DNA of 64,000 nucleotides from an uncultured Pelagibacteraceae bacterium (GCA_902572005.1 CACGEC010000002.1:1-64000); one strand, 5' to 3'. Numbered from the stretch's first letter, positions 1 to 9,904 are shown. Notes: generated by a model from the letters alone, not told the origin. Program-made: numbers and translations.

Positions 1-2
1 AA

Positions 3-263
3 CCAAAAGTTGAAAGTTCACTATTAAAATTTACACCCAAAAAAAAATTTTTTGAACTAAAAGACCCAAATAATTTAGAAAAAATTACCCGAATTTTTTT
101 TAATCATCGAAGGAAAATGATAAAGAAACCATTTTACCAAATATTTTCAAAAAATATTGATATTCTTGAAAAATTAAATATTTCCTTAGATTTAAGACCT
201 CAAAATCTAAATTTTGAAACTTATTACAAATTAGCAAGAGAATACGAAAAATTAAGACGTTAA
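3..263 (+). CDS. rsmA: rsmA C-terminal part (16S rRNA dimethyladenosine transferase), cut by window edge
   Basis: An open frame enters from the left edge and ends at a TAA at 261-263, giving 86 residues. The protein reads [10 protein letters not shown] near the edge, then [11 protein letters not shown] and LDLRPQNL. These match the C-terminal helical domain of RsmA/KsgA, the enzyme that dimethylates two adjacent adenines near the 3' end of 16S rRNA. The N-terminal SAM-binding domain lies outside the window. The last 12 bases overlap the convergent gmk gene. Family assignment rests on these C-terminal motifs only. Confidence 0.85.
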   Translation, partial: PKVESSLLKFTPKKKFFELKDPNNLEKITRIFFNHRRKMIKKPFYQIFSKNIDILEKLNISLDLRPQNLNFETYYKLAREYEKLRR

Positions 264-884
264 TTTTTCAACGTGTTGTCTTATAAAATCTTTATCATAA
301 TCTTTTGATCCATTTATTATTTCTGCTTGAATCAAATTAAAAATTTTAGTGTAACATTTTTCTAAATTTTCATTTATAACTACATAATCATAATTGATCC
401 AATGCAGTACATCCCTTTCAAATTGTTTCATTCTTTCTTCAGCTATTAATTTATCTTTCATATCTCTATTGGATAATCTTTCAAATAAAACCTCTTTGCT
501 TGGTGGTAATATAAAGAATGTAATTAATTTATAATCTAGTCTTTTATTCTTTATTTGATCTGCACCTTGCCAATCAATATCAAATAAAACATTTTTTCCT
601 TTATTAAGCTTGTCAATTACGGGAGTTCTTGTTGTCCCATAATAATTATCAAAAACTTTTGCATACTCTAAGAACTCTTGATTTTTAATCAGTCTTTTAA
701 ATTTATTCTCATCAACAAAATAGTAATCTTGATTTTCTATCTCGTTTGCCCTTGGTCGACGTGTGGTATGTGAAATTGAGATTTCAAAGTTATTTTTTTT
801 CGATAGAAGATTTACTAAGGTTGTTTTTCCAGCTCCAGACGGAGAGGATAAAACTATCATTATCCCATCATTTTCTGTGGGCAT
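252..884 (-). CDS. gmk: Guanylate kinase
   Basis: Converts GMP and ATP to GDP and ADP in the cytoplasm, an essential purine salvage and dGTP/GTP supply step. The P-loop SPSGAGKT lies at residues 14-21. It is followed by SHTTRRPR and the GMP-binding segment (DYYFVD, then YYGTTR), as expected for the family. Length (210 aa) is normal. A start at Met9 is also possible, but the longer form keeps a 9-nt gap to acpP. Gene order fabD-fabG-acpP-gmk on one strand suggests co-transcription. The 3' end overlaps rsmA by 12 bases, tail to tail. Confidence 0.95.
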   Translation of the reverse strand: MPTENDGIMIVLSSPSGAGKTTLVNLLSKKNNFEISISHTTRRPRANEIENQDYYFVDENKFKRLIKNQEFLEYAKVFDNYYGTTRTPVIDKLNKGKNVLFDIDWQGADQIKNKRLDYKLITFFILPPSKEVLFERLSNRDMKDKLIAEERMKQFERDVLHWINYDYVVINENLEKCYTKIFNLIQAEIINGSKDYDKDFIRQHVEKLTS

Positions 885-893
885 TTAATTAAA

Positions 894-1133
894 TTAGTTT
901 GCTTTTCCTTCAATAAATTTTACAGCGTCACCAACTGTTAAAATTTTTTCAGCTTCACTATCAGATATTTCTGAACCAAATTCTTCTTCAAAAGCCATTA
1001 CTAATTCAACTGTATCTAGACTGTCTGCACCTAGGTCATCTATAAAACTAGAATCTTCAGTAACCTTTGCTTCATCTATACCAAGGTGATCTGCTACTAT
1101 TTTTTTAACTTTGCTTGAAACATCTTCTGACAT
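894..1133 (-). CDS. acpP: Acyl carrier protein
   Basis: Carries growing acyl chains as thioesters on a 4'-phosphopantetheine arm during fatty acid synthesis. The 79-residue acidic protein contains the hallmark motif [10 protein letters not shown]; Ser38 is the predicted attachment site. Length and acidity are typical. It sits 49 bp downstream of fabG and 9 bp upstream of gmk. The usual partner fabF is not next to it; gmk takes that place. Confidence 0.97.
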   Translation of the reverse strand: MSEDVSSKVKKIVADHLGIDEAKVTEDSSFIDDLGADSLDTVELVMAFEEEFGSEISDSEAEKILTVGDAVKFIEGKAN

Positions 1134-1182
1134 ATTGATCCTTTTTTGTTTTAAATTCTTAATAGTTTAAAAACATGTTTTG

Positions 1183-1920
1183 TCAAGCCATATACATACC
1201 ACCATTGACATGTAATGTTTCTCCATTGATGTAATTTGACTGTTCTGAGGCCAAAAAAAGAACAGCATTTGCTATATCTTCTGGTTCTCCTAATCTAGCT
1301 GATGGAATTTTTGATAATATAACATCTTTAAATTTGTCGTCTATTTTGTCAGTCATAGCTGTTTTTATAAAACCAGGAGAAATACAATTAATATTGATAT
1401 TTTTTTTGGCATATTCAATTGCTAAAGTTTTTGACATTGCCACAATACCTGCCTTAGATGCAGTGTAATTTGCCTGACCTAAATTACCTGTGTGACCAAC
1501 AACTGATGTAATATTAATAATTTTTCCAGATTTATTTTTTAACATTTTTTTTATTGCAAATTTGCTTAATAAAAATGTGGAAGTTAAATTAATATTAATT
1601 ACTTTTTTCCATTCATCTAAACTCATTCTGATTGATAAATTATCTTGGGTAATTCCTGCATTATTAACTATACAATCTAAATTTCCACCAAGCTCTGTGG
1701 TAGCTTTTTCAATAAACTCCTCTATTTTTTCATTTTGAGATATATCAAATTTTAAGATTTTTATTGAATCAAATTTTGATTTTAAATCCTCAAGTTTCTC
1801 TAACCGAGTCCCTGAAGCTAAAATATTTGCACCACTATCGTTTAGTTTTTGAACTATCGAGTTACCTATTCCTCCTGAAGCGCCCGTTACTATAATATTT
1901 TTACCTTTTAAATCTTTCAT
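1183..1920 (-). CDS. fabG: 3-oxoacyl-[acyl-carrier-protein] reductase
   Basis: NADPH-dependent reduction of beta-ketoacyl-ACP in the elongation cycle of type II fatty acid synthesis. It is a classical short-chain dehydrogenase of 245 aa: cofactor motif TGASGGIG at residues 12-19, NNAG at 86-89, and the catalytic Ser139, Tyr152 and Lys156 (YTASK). The fatty-acid operon context (fabD upstream with a 4-nt overlap, acpP downstream) separates it from other SDR proteins such as the one at 30.6 kb. Confidence 0.95.
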   Translation of the reverse strand: MKDLKGKNIIVTGASGGIGNSIVQKLNDSGANILASGTRLEKLEDLKSKFDSIKILKFDISQNEKIEEFIEKATTELGGNLDCIVNNAGITQDNLSIRMSLDEWKKVININLTSTFLLSKFAIKKMLKNKSGKIINITSVVGHTGNLGQANYTASKAGIVAMSKTLAIEYAKKNININCISPGFIKTAMTDKIDDKFKDVILSKIPSARLGEPEDIANAVLFLASEQSNYINGETLHVNGGMYMA

Positions 1921-2843
1921 ATCTTTAATTCTTTTATATCACTATCGCTATTAATAGTATTGATTTTTACATTTTTATCTATTCTTTTAATAAGCCCTGA
2001 CAAAACTTTACCTGGACCTATCTCAATAAATTGATTGGTGCCTTTACTAATCATATAAATTACACTTTCTCTCCATCTAACTCTATTTTCAATTTGATCA
2101 ATCAGTAGTTTTTTTAATTCATCTTTATTCAAAATTTCAGTAGCAGTCACATTCGAAATTAAGGTATTTTTTCCATCTATAAAATTTGCTTTTTCAATTT
2201 CTGTCTTCATTATATTTGTAGCTTTACTCATAAGTTGACAGTGAAAAGGGGCACTAACTGGTAATTTAATATTTTTAATACCATTAGACTTTAAAACTTC
2301 AACAAGTTTGGATAAATCCTCATTTTTACCACTTAGTACTATTTGACCTTCTGAGTTATCATTTGCTACCTGCATTTTAAAATTAGATTGATTATCTTTT
2401 AATACCTTTTCTATAATTTCAACTTTAGAGCCTAATACTGCCAACATTCCGCCTTGGCCCTTTGGCACAGCATTCTGCATGGCATCTCCTCTTACTCTTA
2501 AGAGTTTAATTGTTTCTGAAAAATTCAAATAGTCTGCACATGATAAAGCAGAATATTCGCCTAATGAGTGTCCAGCAAAAAAGCTGGCTTTATTTAAATC
2601 AATATTAAACTCTTTTTTAATGACATTAAATATAGAGTAGCTGATAAGATAAATAGCTGGCTGTGTATTTGCGGTAAGATCCAATTCTTCTTTAGGACCA
2701 TTTAGAATTATTTTTGAAAGAGGAAAATTTAAAACATCATCTGCTTGTTTAAATAGATCTTTTACCAAATCATACTTTTCAAAAAATTCTTTTCCCATTC
2801 CAACTATTTGAGATCCTTGTCCTGGAAAAATTACTGAAAACAT
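1917..2843 (-). CDS. fabD: Malonyl-CoA:ACP transacylase
   Basis: Moves malonyl groups from CoA to ACP to feed fatty acid elongation. The 308-aa protein has the N-terminal FPGQGSQ motif, the nucleophile elbow GHSLGEY with Ser93, and the APFHC histidine motif near residue 200. It is the first gene of the minus-strand fab operon. It diverges from rpsF with 87 bp between the two starts. Confidence 0.96.
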   Translation of the reverse strand: MFSVIFPGQGSQIVGMGKEFFEKYDLVKDLFKQADDVLNFPLSKIILNGPKEELDLTANTQPAIYLISYSIFNVIKKEFNIDLNKASFFAGHSLGEYSALSCADYLNFSETIKLLRVRGDAMQNAVPKGQGGMLAVLGSKVEIIEKVLKDNQSNFKMQVANDNSEGQIVLSGKNEDLSKLVEVLKSNGIKNIKLPVSAPFHCQLMSKATNIMKTEIEKANFIDGKNTLISNVTATEILNKDELKKLLIDQIENRVRWRESVIYMISKGTNQFIEIGPGKVLSGLIKRIDKNVKINTINSDSDIKELKI

Positions 2844-2871
2844 CTAAAAAAAACCTATTTTTTAATCCTTT

Positions 2872-2898
2872 TTGCTATTGTAATTGAAGATTTATAAT
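2872..2898 (+). promoter_or_regulatory. Candidate promoter for the rpsF operon
   Basis: In the divergent gap between fabD and rpsF, TATAAT at 2893-2898 is preceded by TTGCTA at 2872-2877, a spacer of 15 nt (slightly short). The element sits about 33 bp before the rpsF ATG. In such AT-rich DNA a TATAAT match alone is weak evidence. No S6:S18-type leader structure was seen. Confidence 0.35.
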
Positions 2899-2930
2899 AG
2901 TATATCCTCACTTTTTATTAAAGAACATAA

Positions 2931-3293
2931 ATGAATTTATACGAACATACAATTATAGCTAGGCAAGATGCTTCACCAAGTGAAATTAAGCAATTAACTG
3001 AAAAGTATTCTAAAATTGTAGAGAAAAATGATGGAGAGGTAGTAAAGTCAGAAAATTGGGGTTTGCTAAATCTTTCATACCTAATAAAAAAAAATAAAAA
3101 AGGTAGCTACATTCATTTCAAAATTAAAGGTAAGGGAAATACAATTCAAGAATTAGAAAAAAATGAATCAATAGATAAAAAATTGTTAAGATATTTGACA
3201 GTAAAAGTAAAAAAATTTGATTTAGACACAAACTATTTTGCAAGAAAAGATGATAGTGAAAAATTTGAAAAAAAAGAAAGTATTAAAAACTAA
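2931..3293 (+). CDS. rpsF: 30S ribosomal protein bS6
   Basis: Small-subunit protein that binds the central domain of 16S rRNA together with bS18. The 120-aa sequence opens with the typical [13 protein letters not shown] and contains [18 protein letters not shown], the conserved bS6 core. It ends in a charged tail of about 20 residues rich in Lys and Glu. It is first in rpsF-rpsR-rplI-dnaB, the standard bacterial order, and lies 2 nt before rpsR. Confidence 0.96.
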   Translation: MNLYEHTIIARQDASPSEIKQLTEKYSKIVEKNDGEVVKSENWGLLNLSYLIKKNKKGSYIHFKIKGKGNTIQELEKNESIDKKLLRYLTVKVKKFDLDTNYFARKDDSEKFEKKESIKN

Positions 3294-3295
3294 TT

Positions 3296-3568
3296 ATGCC
3301 TAAAAGACAAAGTGGAAACAAAAAAAGCAAACAAAGTAATTTTGCTAAACTAAGTATATTTCAACCAAATAAATATAAGTTCAAAAAATCTTGTCCACTT
3401 TCTGTAAAGGGTGCCCCTAAAATTGATTATAAAAATATAAAGCTTTTAAAAAAATATACCTCAGAAAATGGTAAAATTTTACCTTCAAGGATAACAAATG
3501 TCAGCCAAAAAAAACAAAGAGAATTATCATTATCAATTAAAAGAGCTAGAAATTTAGCATTACTATAA
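3296..3568 (+). CDS. rpsR: 30S ribosomal protein bS18
   Basis: Partner of bS6 in the small subunit. This 90-aa basic protein contains the conserved core [20 protein letters not shown] followed by the RITNVS and KKQRELS segments diagnostic of bS18. The N-terminus is longer and more lysine-rich than usual. Its stop codon overlaps the rplI start (TAATG), so translation is probably coupled. Confidence 0.96.
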   Translation: MPKRQSGNKKSKQSNFAKLSIFQPNKYKFKKSCPLSVKGAPKIDYKNIKLLKKYTSENGKILPSRITNVSQKKQRELSLSIKRARNLALL

Positions 3569-4026
3569 TGAAAGTTGTACTTTTAGAAAATCTGAAAAAA
3601 ATTGGGTCTATTGGTGAAGTAATAGATGTAAAAAGAGGTTTTGCTAGAAATTTTCTAATAGCAAACAAAAAAGCTTTATATGCTTCTAAAGCTAATGTTT
3701 CCCAGGTAGAAAATATAAAATCTGAACTTGCAAAAAAAGATAACCAAAAAAAGAAAGATGCCAAAGAAATTTCTACGAAAATAAATAAAAAAAATTATAA
3801 AATAAAAAAATTGAGTACAGAAAATAATGAGCTATATGGATCCGTAAAACCTACAGAAATTTCAAAATTAATATTAGAAATTGACAAACTAGACATCAAG
3901 CCATCTTTGATACAACCCGTACAAGAGATTAAGTCTCTTGGAAAATTTAAAGTAAAAATTTCTTTACACTCAGAAGTTGATGCTGAGATATCTATTGAAG
4001 TTGAATCTGCTGATAGCATTCAATAA
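3568..4026 (+). CDS. rplI: 50S ribosomal protein bL9
   Basis: Large-subunit protein that contacts 23S rRNA near the L1 stalk and stabilises translation fidelity. The N-terminal signature [30 protein letters not shown]-type region (residues 1-30) is clear. A lysine-rich helix and a C-terminal domain with ELYGSV follow. Length is 152 aa, normal. It starts on the last base of rpsR and is followed 67 bp later by dnaB. Confidence 0.96.
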   Translation: MKVVLLENLKKIGSIGEVIDVKRGFARNFLIANKKALYASKANVSQVENIKSELAKKDNQKKKDAKEISTKINKKNYKIKKLSTENNELYGSVKPTEISKLILEIDKLDIKPSLIQPVQEIKSLGKFKVKISLHSEVDAEISIEVESADSIQ

Positions 4027-4093
4027 TTATACAATTTTTTCCCCAGGCACTTTTAAAAATTTTTATAACTTATTTTTCATGTAGATTAATGAA

Positions 4094-5512
4094 ATGGAAA
4101 ATAAATTAAGTTTAGTAAAAGATAATTTCAAAGAATTGCCAAATAATATTGACGCTGAACAGGCTGTAATAGGATCTATTTTGGTAACAAATGAAATATT
4201 TGATGAAATAAATATAATTATATCAAGCAAAAATTTTTATGATCCTATGCATCAAAAGATTTTTGAGGCAATTGAAAACCTCATTTATAAAGGAATGCTA
4301 GCAAATCCTATTACTCTTAAAAATTACTTTGAGAACGAAAAAGATGATTTAAATGTTCCTGAATACCTTGTAAAGATAACAAAATTTTCTACATCAACGA
4401 GACAAGCAATTGAATATTCAAAAATAATTTACGATATGTTTGTTAGAAGAGAGCTTATAAAAATTTCAGAGCAAACTATTGATACGGCAAAAATCAATGA
4501 TTTAAATACTAGTGGTCAAAATATAATAGAAAATTCTGAAAGACTATTATTTGATTTAGCTGAAAAAGGTTCTTTTAATTCATCATTGGTAAAATTTGAT
4601 GAAGCAATGAAACAAACTATTGAAATGGCATCAGCAGCTTATAAAAATGATGAGGGTATTGTGGGTGTGCCAACTGGGTTAAGAGATTTAGATGATAGAT
4701 TGGGCGGTCTTCATCAGTCTGATTTAATAATAATAGCCGGACGACCATCGATGGGTAAAACCGCACTAGCAACCAATATAGCTTTTCATGCAGCAAAAAA
4801 ATTGCAAGATAATAGTAAAAAATCATCCATCGCTTTTTTTTCACTGGAAATGTCATCAGAACAACTTTCAACAAGAATTCTAGCAGAACAATCAAGAATC
4901 AAATCTAATGATATAAGGCGAGGTAAAATTTCAGATGAACAATTTGATAAATTTATCGAAACTTCAAAAAATATTTCAGAATTACCTTTGTATATTGATG
5001 AAACACCCGCAATTAGTATTGCTGCAATGAGTAATAGAGCTAGACGAATAAAAAGGTTGTTTGGACTTGATATGATTGTGGTTGATTATATTCAGTTAAT
5101 GAGGGGTAATTATAATAATAAAGATGGAAGAGTTCAGGAAATATCAGAAATAACTCAAGGCCTTAAAGCAATAGCTAAGGAATTATCAGTGCCTGTTGTG
5201 GCGCTTTCCCAACTTTCAAGAGCAGTTGAACAAAGAGATCAAAAAAAACCACAATTATCTGACTTAAGAGAGTCAGGTTCAATTGAACAAGATGCAGATG
5301 TTGTGATGTTTGTCTATAGAGAGGCTTATTATTTGGAGAGACAGGAGCCCAGACCTGCAACTGTTGAGCACGCTGAGTGGCAGGCAAAAATGAATGAAGT
5401 TTCAAATTTGGCAGAAATTATAATTGGTAAACAAAGACATGGACCAACAGGAAACGTAATGCTAGAGTTTGAGGCAATGTTTACTAAATTTAAGGATACT
5501 CAAAACAGCTAA
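4094..5512 (+). CDS. dnaB: Replicative DNA helicase DnaB
   Basis: Hexameric 5'-3' helicase that unwinds the replication fork. The N-terminal primase-interaction domain begins PNNIDAEQAVIGSIL. The RecA-like domain has Walker A GRPSMGKT near residues 216-223, the FFSLEMSSEQL motif, and the Walker B region MIVVDYIQLM. QLSDLRESGSIEQDADVV is also present. Length 472 aa is typical and no intein is seen. It follows rplI as in many bacteria. The next gene starts 22 bp after its stop if the downstream ATG is used. Confidence 0.97.
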   Translation: MENKLSLVKDNFKELPNNIDAEQAVIGSILVTNEIFDEINIIISSKNFYDPMHQKIFEAIENLIYKGMLANPITLKNYFENEKDDLNVPEYLVKITKFSTSTRQAIEYSKIIYDMFVRRELIKISEQTIDTAKINDLNTSGQNIIENSERLLFDLAEKGSFNSSLVKFDEAMKQTIEMASAAYKNDEGIVGVPTGLRDLDDRLGGLHQSDLIIIAGRPSMGKTALATNIAFHAAKKLQDNSKKSSIAFFSLEMSSEQLSTRILAEQSRIKSNDIRRGKISDEQFDKFIETSKNISELPLYIDETPAISIAAMSNRARRIKRLFGLDMIVVDYIQLMRGNYNNKDGRVQEISEITQGLKAIAKELSVPVVALSQLSRAVEQRDQKKPQLSDLRESGSIEQDADVVMFVYREAYYLERQEPRPATVEHAEWQAKMNEVSNLAEIIIGKQRHGPTGNVMLEFEAMFTKFKDTQNS

Positions 5513-5534
5513 ATTCCAATATAAAAGAGATAAA

Positions 5535-7919
5535 ATGTTTGCCCAGTTTTATCAAAATATCATACTTAAAAATCCTAAATCCATTTTTGTTATTCTTATA
5601 ATTACCCTACTTAGTTTTGGGTATTATTCTAAAGATTTTAGACTTGATGCATCATCTGAAACTTTATTGATTGAGGGCGACCCAGACTTAAAATATCTAC
5701 AAGAAATAACTAAAAGATACGGATCCAAGGAATTTCTTATTTTAACATACACACCAAACGATGGGATGATTTCAGATAACTCGATAAACAATTTATTAAG
5801 TTTAAAATATAAGATTCAAAGTTTAAATTGGGTTCACAGTGTCATCACACTTTTAGACATCCCTTTGTTAAATAGTTCTGATGTCCCCTTGCAAGAAAGA
5901 CTTGAAAACTTTAAAACTCTCAAAGATGAAGATATTGATAAAGAACGGGGCTTTAACGAAATTCTAAGCAGTCCGGTCTTTAGAAATTTTGTAATAAGCG
6001 AAGATGGTAAAACAAGTGGAATAATTGTTAATATAAAGCAAGCTAAAGAAATAAACTTTTCTGACAAATCAAAAAAAGAAATAGAAGACCATAAAGATCA
6101 AATAAAAAAACAAAATCATCAAAATATTCTTGAAATTAGAGATGTTATTAAAAGTTATGAGGATATTGGAAAAATTCATTTGGGAGGAATTCCTATGATT
6201 GCAGACGATATGATGTCATTTATTAAAAGTGATATAATAGTCTTTGGAATTGGAGTTTTTCTTTTTATAATTGCTACTTTGTGGTTTGTTTTTAAAAAAC
6301 TTATTTGGATAGTTGTTCCTATAAGTAGTTGTTTTTTTTCTGTTATAATAATGATGGGAATACTTGGATTGCTCGGATGGAAGGTGACAGTTATATCATC
6401 CAACTTTATCGCGCTAATGTTAATTTTAACTATGGCAATGAATATTCACATTAGCACAAGATTTTTACAACTTAAAGAAAGTCATCCAAACAAAAGTGTG
6501 TTGGATTTAATTTCTTTAACTACTAATAAAATGTTCTGGCCAATCTTGTATACTGTCTTAACAACAATCATTGCTTTTTTGTCTTTAATTTTTAGCGAAA
6601 TAAAACCTATTATTGATTTTGGATGGATGATGACACTTGGTCTAATGACTTCATTTGTTGTAACTTTCACTTTACTACCAACTCTAATTAATTTTGTACC
6701 TAAAGAAAATATTTCTTTAAAAAAATATGAAGACTCAAAAATTACATCTTTTTTTGGAAGAGTATCTCTTAACAATCAAAAGACAATTTTTGTTGTAACG
6801 GGAATCGTGGTTTTATTAAGTTTAATGGGAATTAGCCGTCTTGAGGTCGAAAATAGTTTTATAAATTATTTTAGTAAAAAGACAGAGATTTATAAAGGTA
6901 TGAAGCTAATTGACGAAAAACTTGGAGGAACCACACCTCTTGAAGTAATTCTCAAATTTCCAAACAAAGACAAAGCTAACTCTGATGTTGAAGATGAATT
7001 TGAAGATTGGGGAGACGAAGATGATCAAAATGAGGAAAAGTATTGGTTTACAAAAGATAAAATTGATAAAATTTCATCAGTACATAACTATTTAGATAGT
7101 TTGCCACAAGTTGGAAAAGTTTTGTCTTTCTCTTCAATAATCGATGTTGCAACCTTACTAAATAACAATAAGCCTCTTGGAACATTAGAGATGGGTGTTT
7201 TGTACTCTAAAATTCCTAAAAGCATAAAAACAGAGATAATTGATCCATATATTTCAATTGAAGATAATGAGGCTCGAATTAATTTAAGAATAATAGACTC
7301 ACAAGAAAATTTAAGAAGAAACGAATTGATAAAAAAAATAAACTTTGATTTAAAAAATAAGATCGGTTTAGAAGAAAAAGAATTTAAACTAGCAGGTGTT
7401 TTAATTTTATTTAATAATTTACTACAAAGTCTTTTCAAATCTCAGATACTTACTCTAGGCTTAGTTATGTTAGGTATTTTTGCAATGTTTTTAGTACTTT
7501 TTAAAAATGTTAAATTGTCTTTAATTGGTGTGGTTCCTAATTTTATAGCTGCATTTTTTATTCTAGGAATAATAGGTTTAATAGGAATTCCATTAGATAT
7601 GATGACAATTACTATTGCTGCAATTACGATTGGAATTGCTGTAGATAATAGTATTCATTATATTTATAGATTCAAAGAAGAATTTAGAATTTTAAAAGAT
7701 TACAATAAGACTTTAAATTTATGTCACTCGACTGTAGGTAGAGCAATTTTAAATACATCAATAACTATTGTTTTTGGTTTTTCAATATTGGTTTTATCAA
7801 AATTTATTCCTACAATTTATTTTGGGATTTTTACAGGGCTTGCAATGTTGCTAGCAATGATCTCTGTTTTGACGCTATTGCCCTCTCTAATACTGCTGGT
7901 CAAACCATTTGGGAAATAA
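5535..7919 (+). CDS. RND/MMPL-type membrane exporter
   Basis: A 794-aa inner-membrane protein of the RND superfamily (MMPL-like half). One transmembrane helix near residues 13-30 is followed by a large periplasmic domain, then five to six helices (about 230-400). A second such unit follows: helix, periplasmic domain with an acidic stretch (residues near 490-510, DEFEDWGDEDD) and terminal helices. The motif GIAVDNSIHYIYRFKEE in the C-terminal bundle is typical of MMPL proteins. The ATG at 5535 (preceded by AAGAGA) is preferred over an in-frame ATG at 5469 that would overlap dnaB. Substrate is unknown; lipids or hydrophobic compounds are usual for the family. Confidence 0.85.
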   Translation: MFAQFYQNIILKNPKSIFVILIITLLSFGYYSKDFRLDASSETLLIEGDPDLKYLQEITKRYGSKEFLILTYTPNDGMISDNSINNLLSLKYKIQSLNWVHSVITLLDIPLLNSSDVPLQERLENFKTLKDEDIDKERGFNEILSSPVFRNFVISEDGKTSGIIVNIKQAKEINFSDKSKKEIEDHKDQIKKQNHQNILEIRDVIKSYEDIGKIHLGGIPMIADDMMSFIKSDIIVFGIGVFLFIIATLWFVFKKLIWIVVPISSCFFSVIIMMGILGLLGWKVTVISSNFIALMLILTMAMNIHISTRFLQLKESHPNKSVLDLISLTTNKMFWPILYTVLTTIIAFLSLIFSEIKPIIDFGWMMTLGLMTSFVVTFTLLPTLINFVPKENISLKKYEDSKITSFFGRVSLNNQKTIFVVTGIVVLLSLMGISRLEVENSFINYFSKKTEIYKGMKLIDEKLGGTTPLEVILKFPNKDKANSDVEDEFEDWGDEDDQNEEKYWFTKDKIDKISSVHNYLDSLPQVGKVLSFSSIIDVATLLNNNKPLGTLEMGVLYSKIPKSIKTEIIDPYISIEDNEARINLRIIDSQENLRRNELIKKINFDLKNKIGLEEKEFKLAGVLILFNNLLQSLFKSQILTLGLVMLGIFAMFLVLFKNVKLSLIGVVPNFIAAFFILGIIGLIGIPLDMMTITIAAITIGIAVDNSIHYIYRFKEEFRILKDYNKTLNLCHSTVGRAILNTSITIVFGFSILVLSKFIPTIYFGIFTGLAMLLAMISVLTLLPSLILLVKPFGK

Positions 7920-7923
7920 TTTA

Positions 7924-8469
7924 ATGCCTGACTTTCTCGAGTATTTTTATAACACTACATCAATTATAGACATCTTTTATATAATTATTACAATCTTATC
8001 ATTAATAAAGTGTTACAAAAAAGGTTTTGTTTTAAGTATATTGTCAATGGCTAAATGGTTTTTGGCCTACATAATAACTTTATTAATTTTTCCAAGAGTC
8101 AAACCTTATTTAAAAAATATAATTGATAATGAATATGTGCTCGATATAGGTTTGGGGATGATAATTTTTGTTATTGTTATTTTTTTAATCTTAATGATTA
8201 ATAAAGGATTAAGTAAAGCAATTCATTACACAGGAATCGGTAGTTTGGATACAATGTTCGGATTCTTTTTTGGATTTATTCGAGCTTACATAATATCAAT
8301 ATGTATATTTTCTGGTGTACATGTGGTCTATAATTATGATAAATGGCCGATAAATTCCGACAAATCATTCATCTTTCCATATATTGAAAAAGGTAGTAAT
8401 TATTTATTGAAAGAATTTCCTAATGAAAAAACATATCAAGACTCTAAAGAAAAAATTGAGGAACTTTAA
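7924..8469 (+). CDS. CvpA family membrane protein
   Basis: A 181-aa protein with four predicted membrane helices and the features of the CvpA family (named for colicin V production): an IDIFYIIITILSLIKCYKKGFV-like first helix with a KGF loop and a later GSLDTMFGFFFGFIRAY segment. It lies directly upstream of purF, a classical cvpA-purF neighbourhood that supports the call. The ATG at 7924 follows the exporter stop; a start at 7909 would overlap it. The molecular role of CvpA is poorly understood. Confidence 0.82.
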   Translation: MPDFLEYFYNTTSIIDIFYIIITILSLIKCYKKGFVLSILSMAKWFLAYIITLLIFPRVKPYLKNIIDNEYVLDIGLGMIIFVIVIFLILMINKGLSKAIHYTGIGSLDTMFGFFFGFIRAYIISICIFSGVHVVYNYDKWPINSDKSFIFPYIEKGSNYLLKEFPNEKTYQDSKEKIEEL

Positions 8470-9904
8470 TCCTAAGCTAAAAGAAGAATGTGGGGTATTT
8501 GGTGTAAGTAATGCTATTGATGCCTCAGCTTTAGTTGCGCTTGGTCTTCATGCTCTACAGCACCGTGGCCAAGAAGGTTGTGGTATTGTTACTTTTAATG
8601 GAAAACAATATTTTTCAGAAAAAAGATTTGGATTAGTTGGTGATAACTTTAATAAAGAAAAGATATTAAAAAATTTACAAGGTAATCACGCCATAGGACA
8701 TAATCGATATAGCACAACTGGAGAAAATACTTTGAGAAATATTCAGCCATTTTTTGCTGATACTAATGCCGGTGGTATTGGCGTTGCACATAATGGAAAT
8801 TTAACAAATTCAATTTCTTTGCGAAAAAAACTAGTTGAGGATGGTGCGATTTTTTATACTACCTCTGATACTGAAACAATTGTTCAATTAATTGCTAAAT
8901 CAAAAAGAGTAAAGACTATTGACAAGGTTGTTGATGCAATTTTTCAAATACAAGGTGGTTATGCTTTAGTAATGCTTACTCAAAATTCTCTTATTGGAGT
9001 TAGAGATCCTTATGGTATAAGGCCTTTGGTTATAGGTAAATTAAAGAATAGTTATGTTTTAGCATCAGAAACTTGTGCGCTAGATATCATTGGTGCAAAA
9101 TTTGTTAGAGAGGTTGATAATGGTGAAATTGTTTTGATTGAAAATGATGAGCTAAAAAGTATTAAACCTTTTCCCCCTAAGAAAATAAGACCTTGTGTTT
9201 TTGAATATATTTATTTTGCAAGACCAGATAGTATTTTAGATGGTAAGACTGCTTACGAACACAGGAAAAATTTAGGAGCTGAATTGGCTAAAGAAAACGA
9301 TATTGATGCAGATATAATTGTACCTGTGCCTGACTCAGGAAATGCAGCAGCTTTGGGTTTTGCACAACATCTTGGAAAAAATTTTGAATTAGGTCTTATT
9401 AGAAATCATTACGTTGGAAGAACATTTATTGAGCCTAGTCAAAAAATTAGAAGCTTGGGAGTAAAATTAAAATTAAATGCAAATAAATCGGCAATTAAAG
9501 GTAAAAAAATAATTTTGATTGATGACTCATTGGTAAGAGGCACAACTTCTCATAAAATAGTTAAAATGCTTTATGATGCTGGGGCAGATGAAGTTCATGT
9601 TAAAATTGCTTGTCCAGAAATCAAATATCCAGATTTTTATGGAGTAGATACCCCAACAAAAAAAGAGTTGCTTGCTGCAAATAAAACCAATGAAGAAATA
9701 TGTGAATATATTGGGGCAAAATCTTTAAAGTTTTTGTCATTAGATGGAATGTATAGAGCTATAGGATTTGATAAAAGGAACCAAAATTATCCTCAGTTGA
9801 CAGATCACTATTTTACTGGTGACTATCCAGTTAAACCCATTGATGAGCTTGGTGATAATAAAGTTACACAGCTGTCTTTACTAAGTACTGCATCAAATAA
9901 TTAG
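8423..9904 (+). CDS. purF: Amidophosphoribosyltransferase
   Basis: Catalyses the first committed step of purine synthesis: PRPP plus glutamine to phosphoribosylamine. The N-terminal glutamine amidotransferase domain begins after a short leader at ECGVFG, where the Cys (residue 23 from this start) is the nucleophile exposed by processing. HALQHRGQEGCGI and NRYSTTG follow. The phosphoribosyltransferase loop IILIDDSLVRGTT lies near residues 361-373. The start at 8423 overlaps the cvpA end by 47 nt; a TTG at 8456 in the same frame would remove most of the overlap and is a serious alternative. Length is otherwise normal. Confidence 0.95.
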   Translation: MKKHIKTLKKKLRNFNPKLKEECGVFGVSNAIDASALVALGLHALQHRGQEGCGIVTFNGKQYFSEKRFGLVGDNFNKEKILKNLQGNHAIGHNRYSTTGENTLRNIQPFFADTNAGGIGVAHNGNLTNSISLRKKLVEDGAIFYTTSDTETIVQLIAKSKRVKTIDKVVDAIFQIQGGYALVMLTQNSLIGVRDPYGIRPLVIGKLKNSYVLASETCALDIIGAKFVREVDNGEIVLIENDELKSIKPFPPKKIRPCVFEYIYFARPDSILDGKTAYEHRKNLGAELAKENDIDADIIVPVPDSGNAAALGFAQHLGKNFELGLIRNHYVGRTFIEPSQKIRSLGVKLKLNANKSAIKGKKIILIDDSLVRGTTSHKIVKMLYDAGADEVHVKIACPEIKYPDFYGVDTPTKKELLAANKTNEEICEYIGAKSLKFLSLDGMYRAIGFDKRNQNYPQLTDHYFTGDYPVKPIDELGDNKVTQLSLLSTASNN

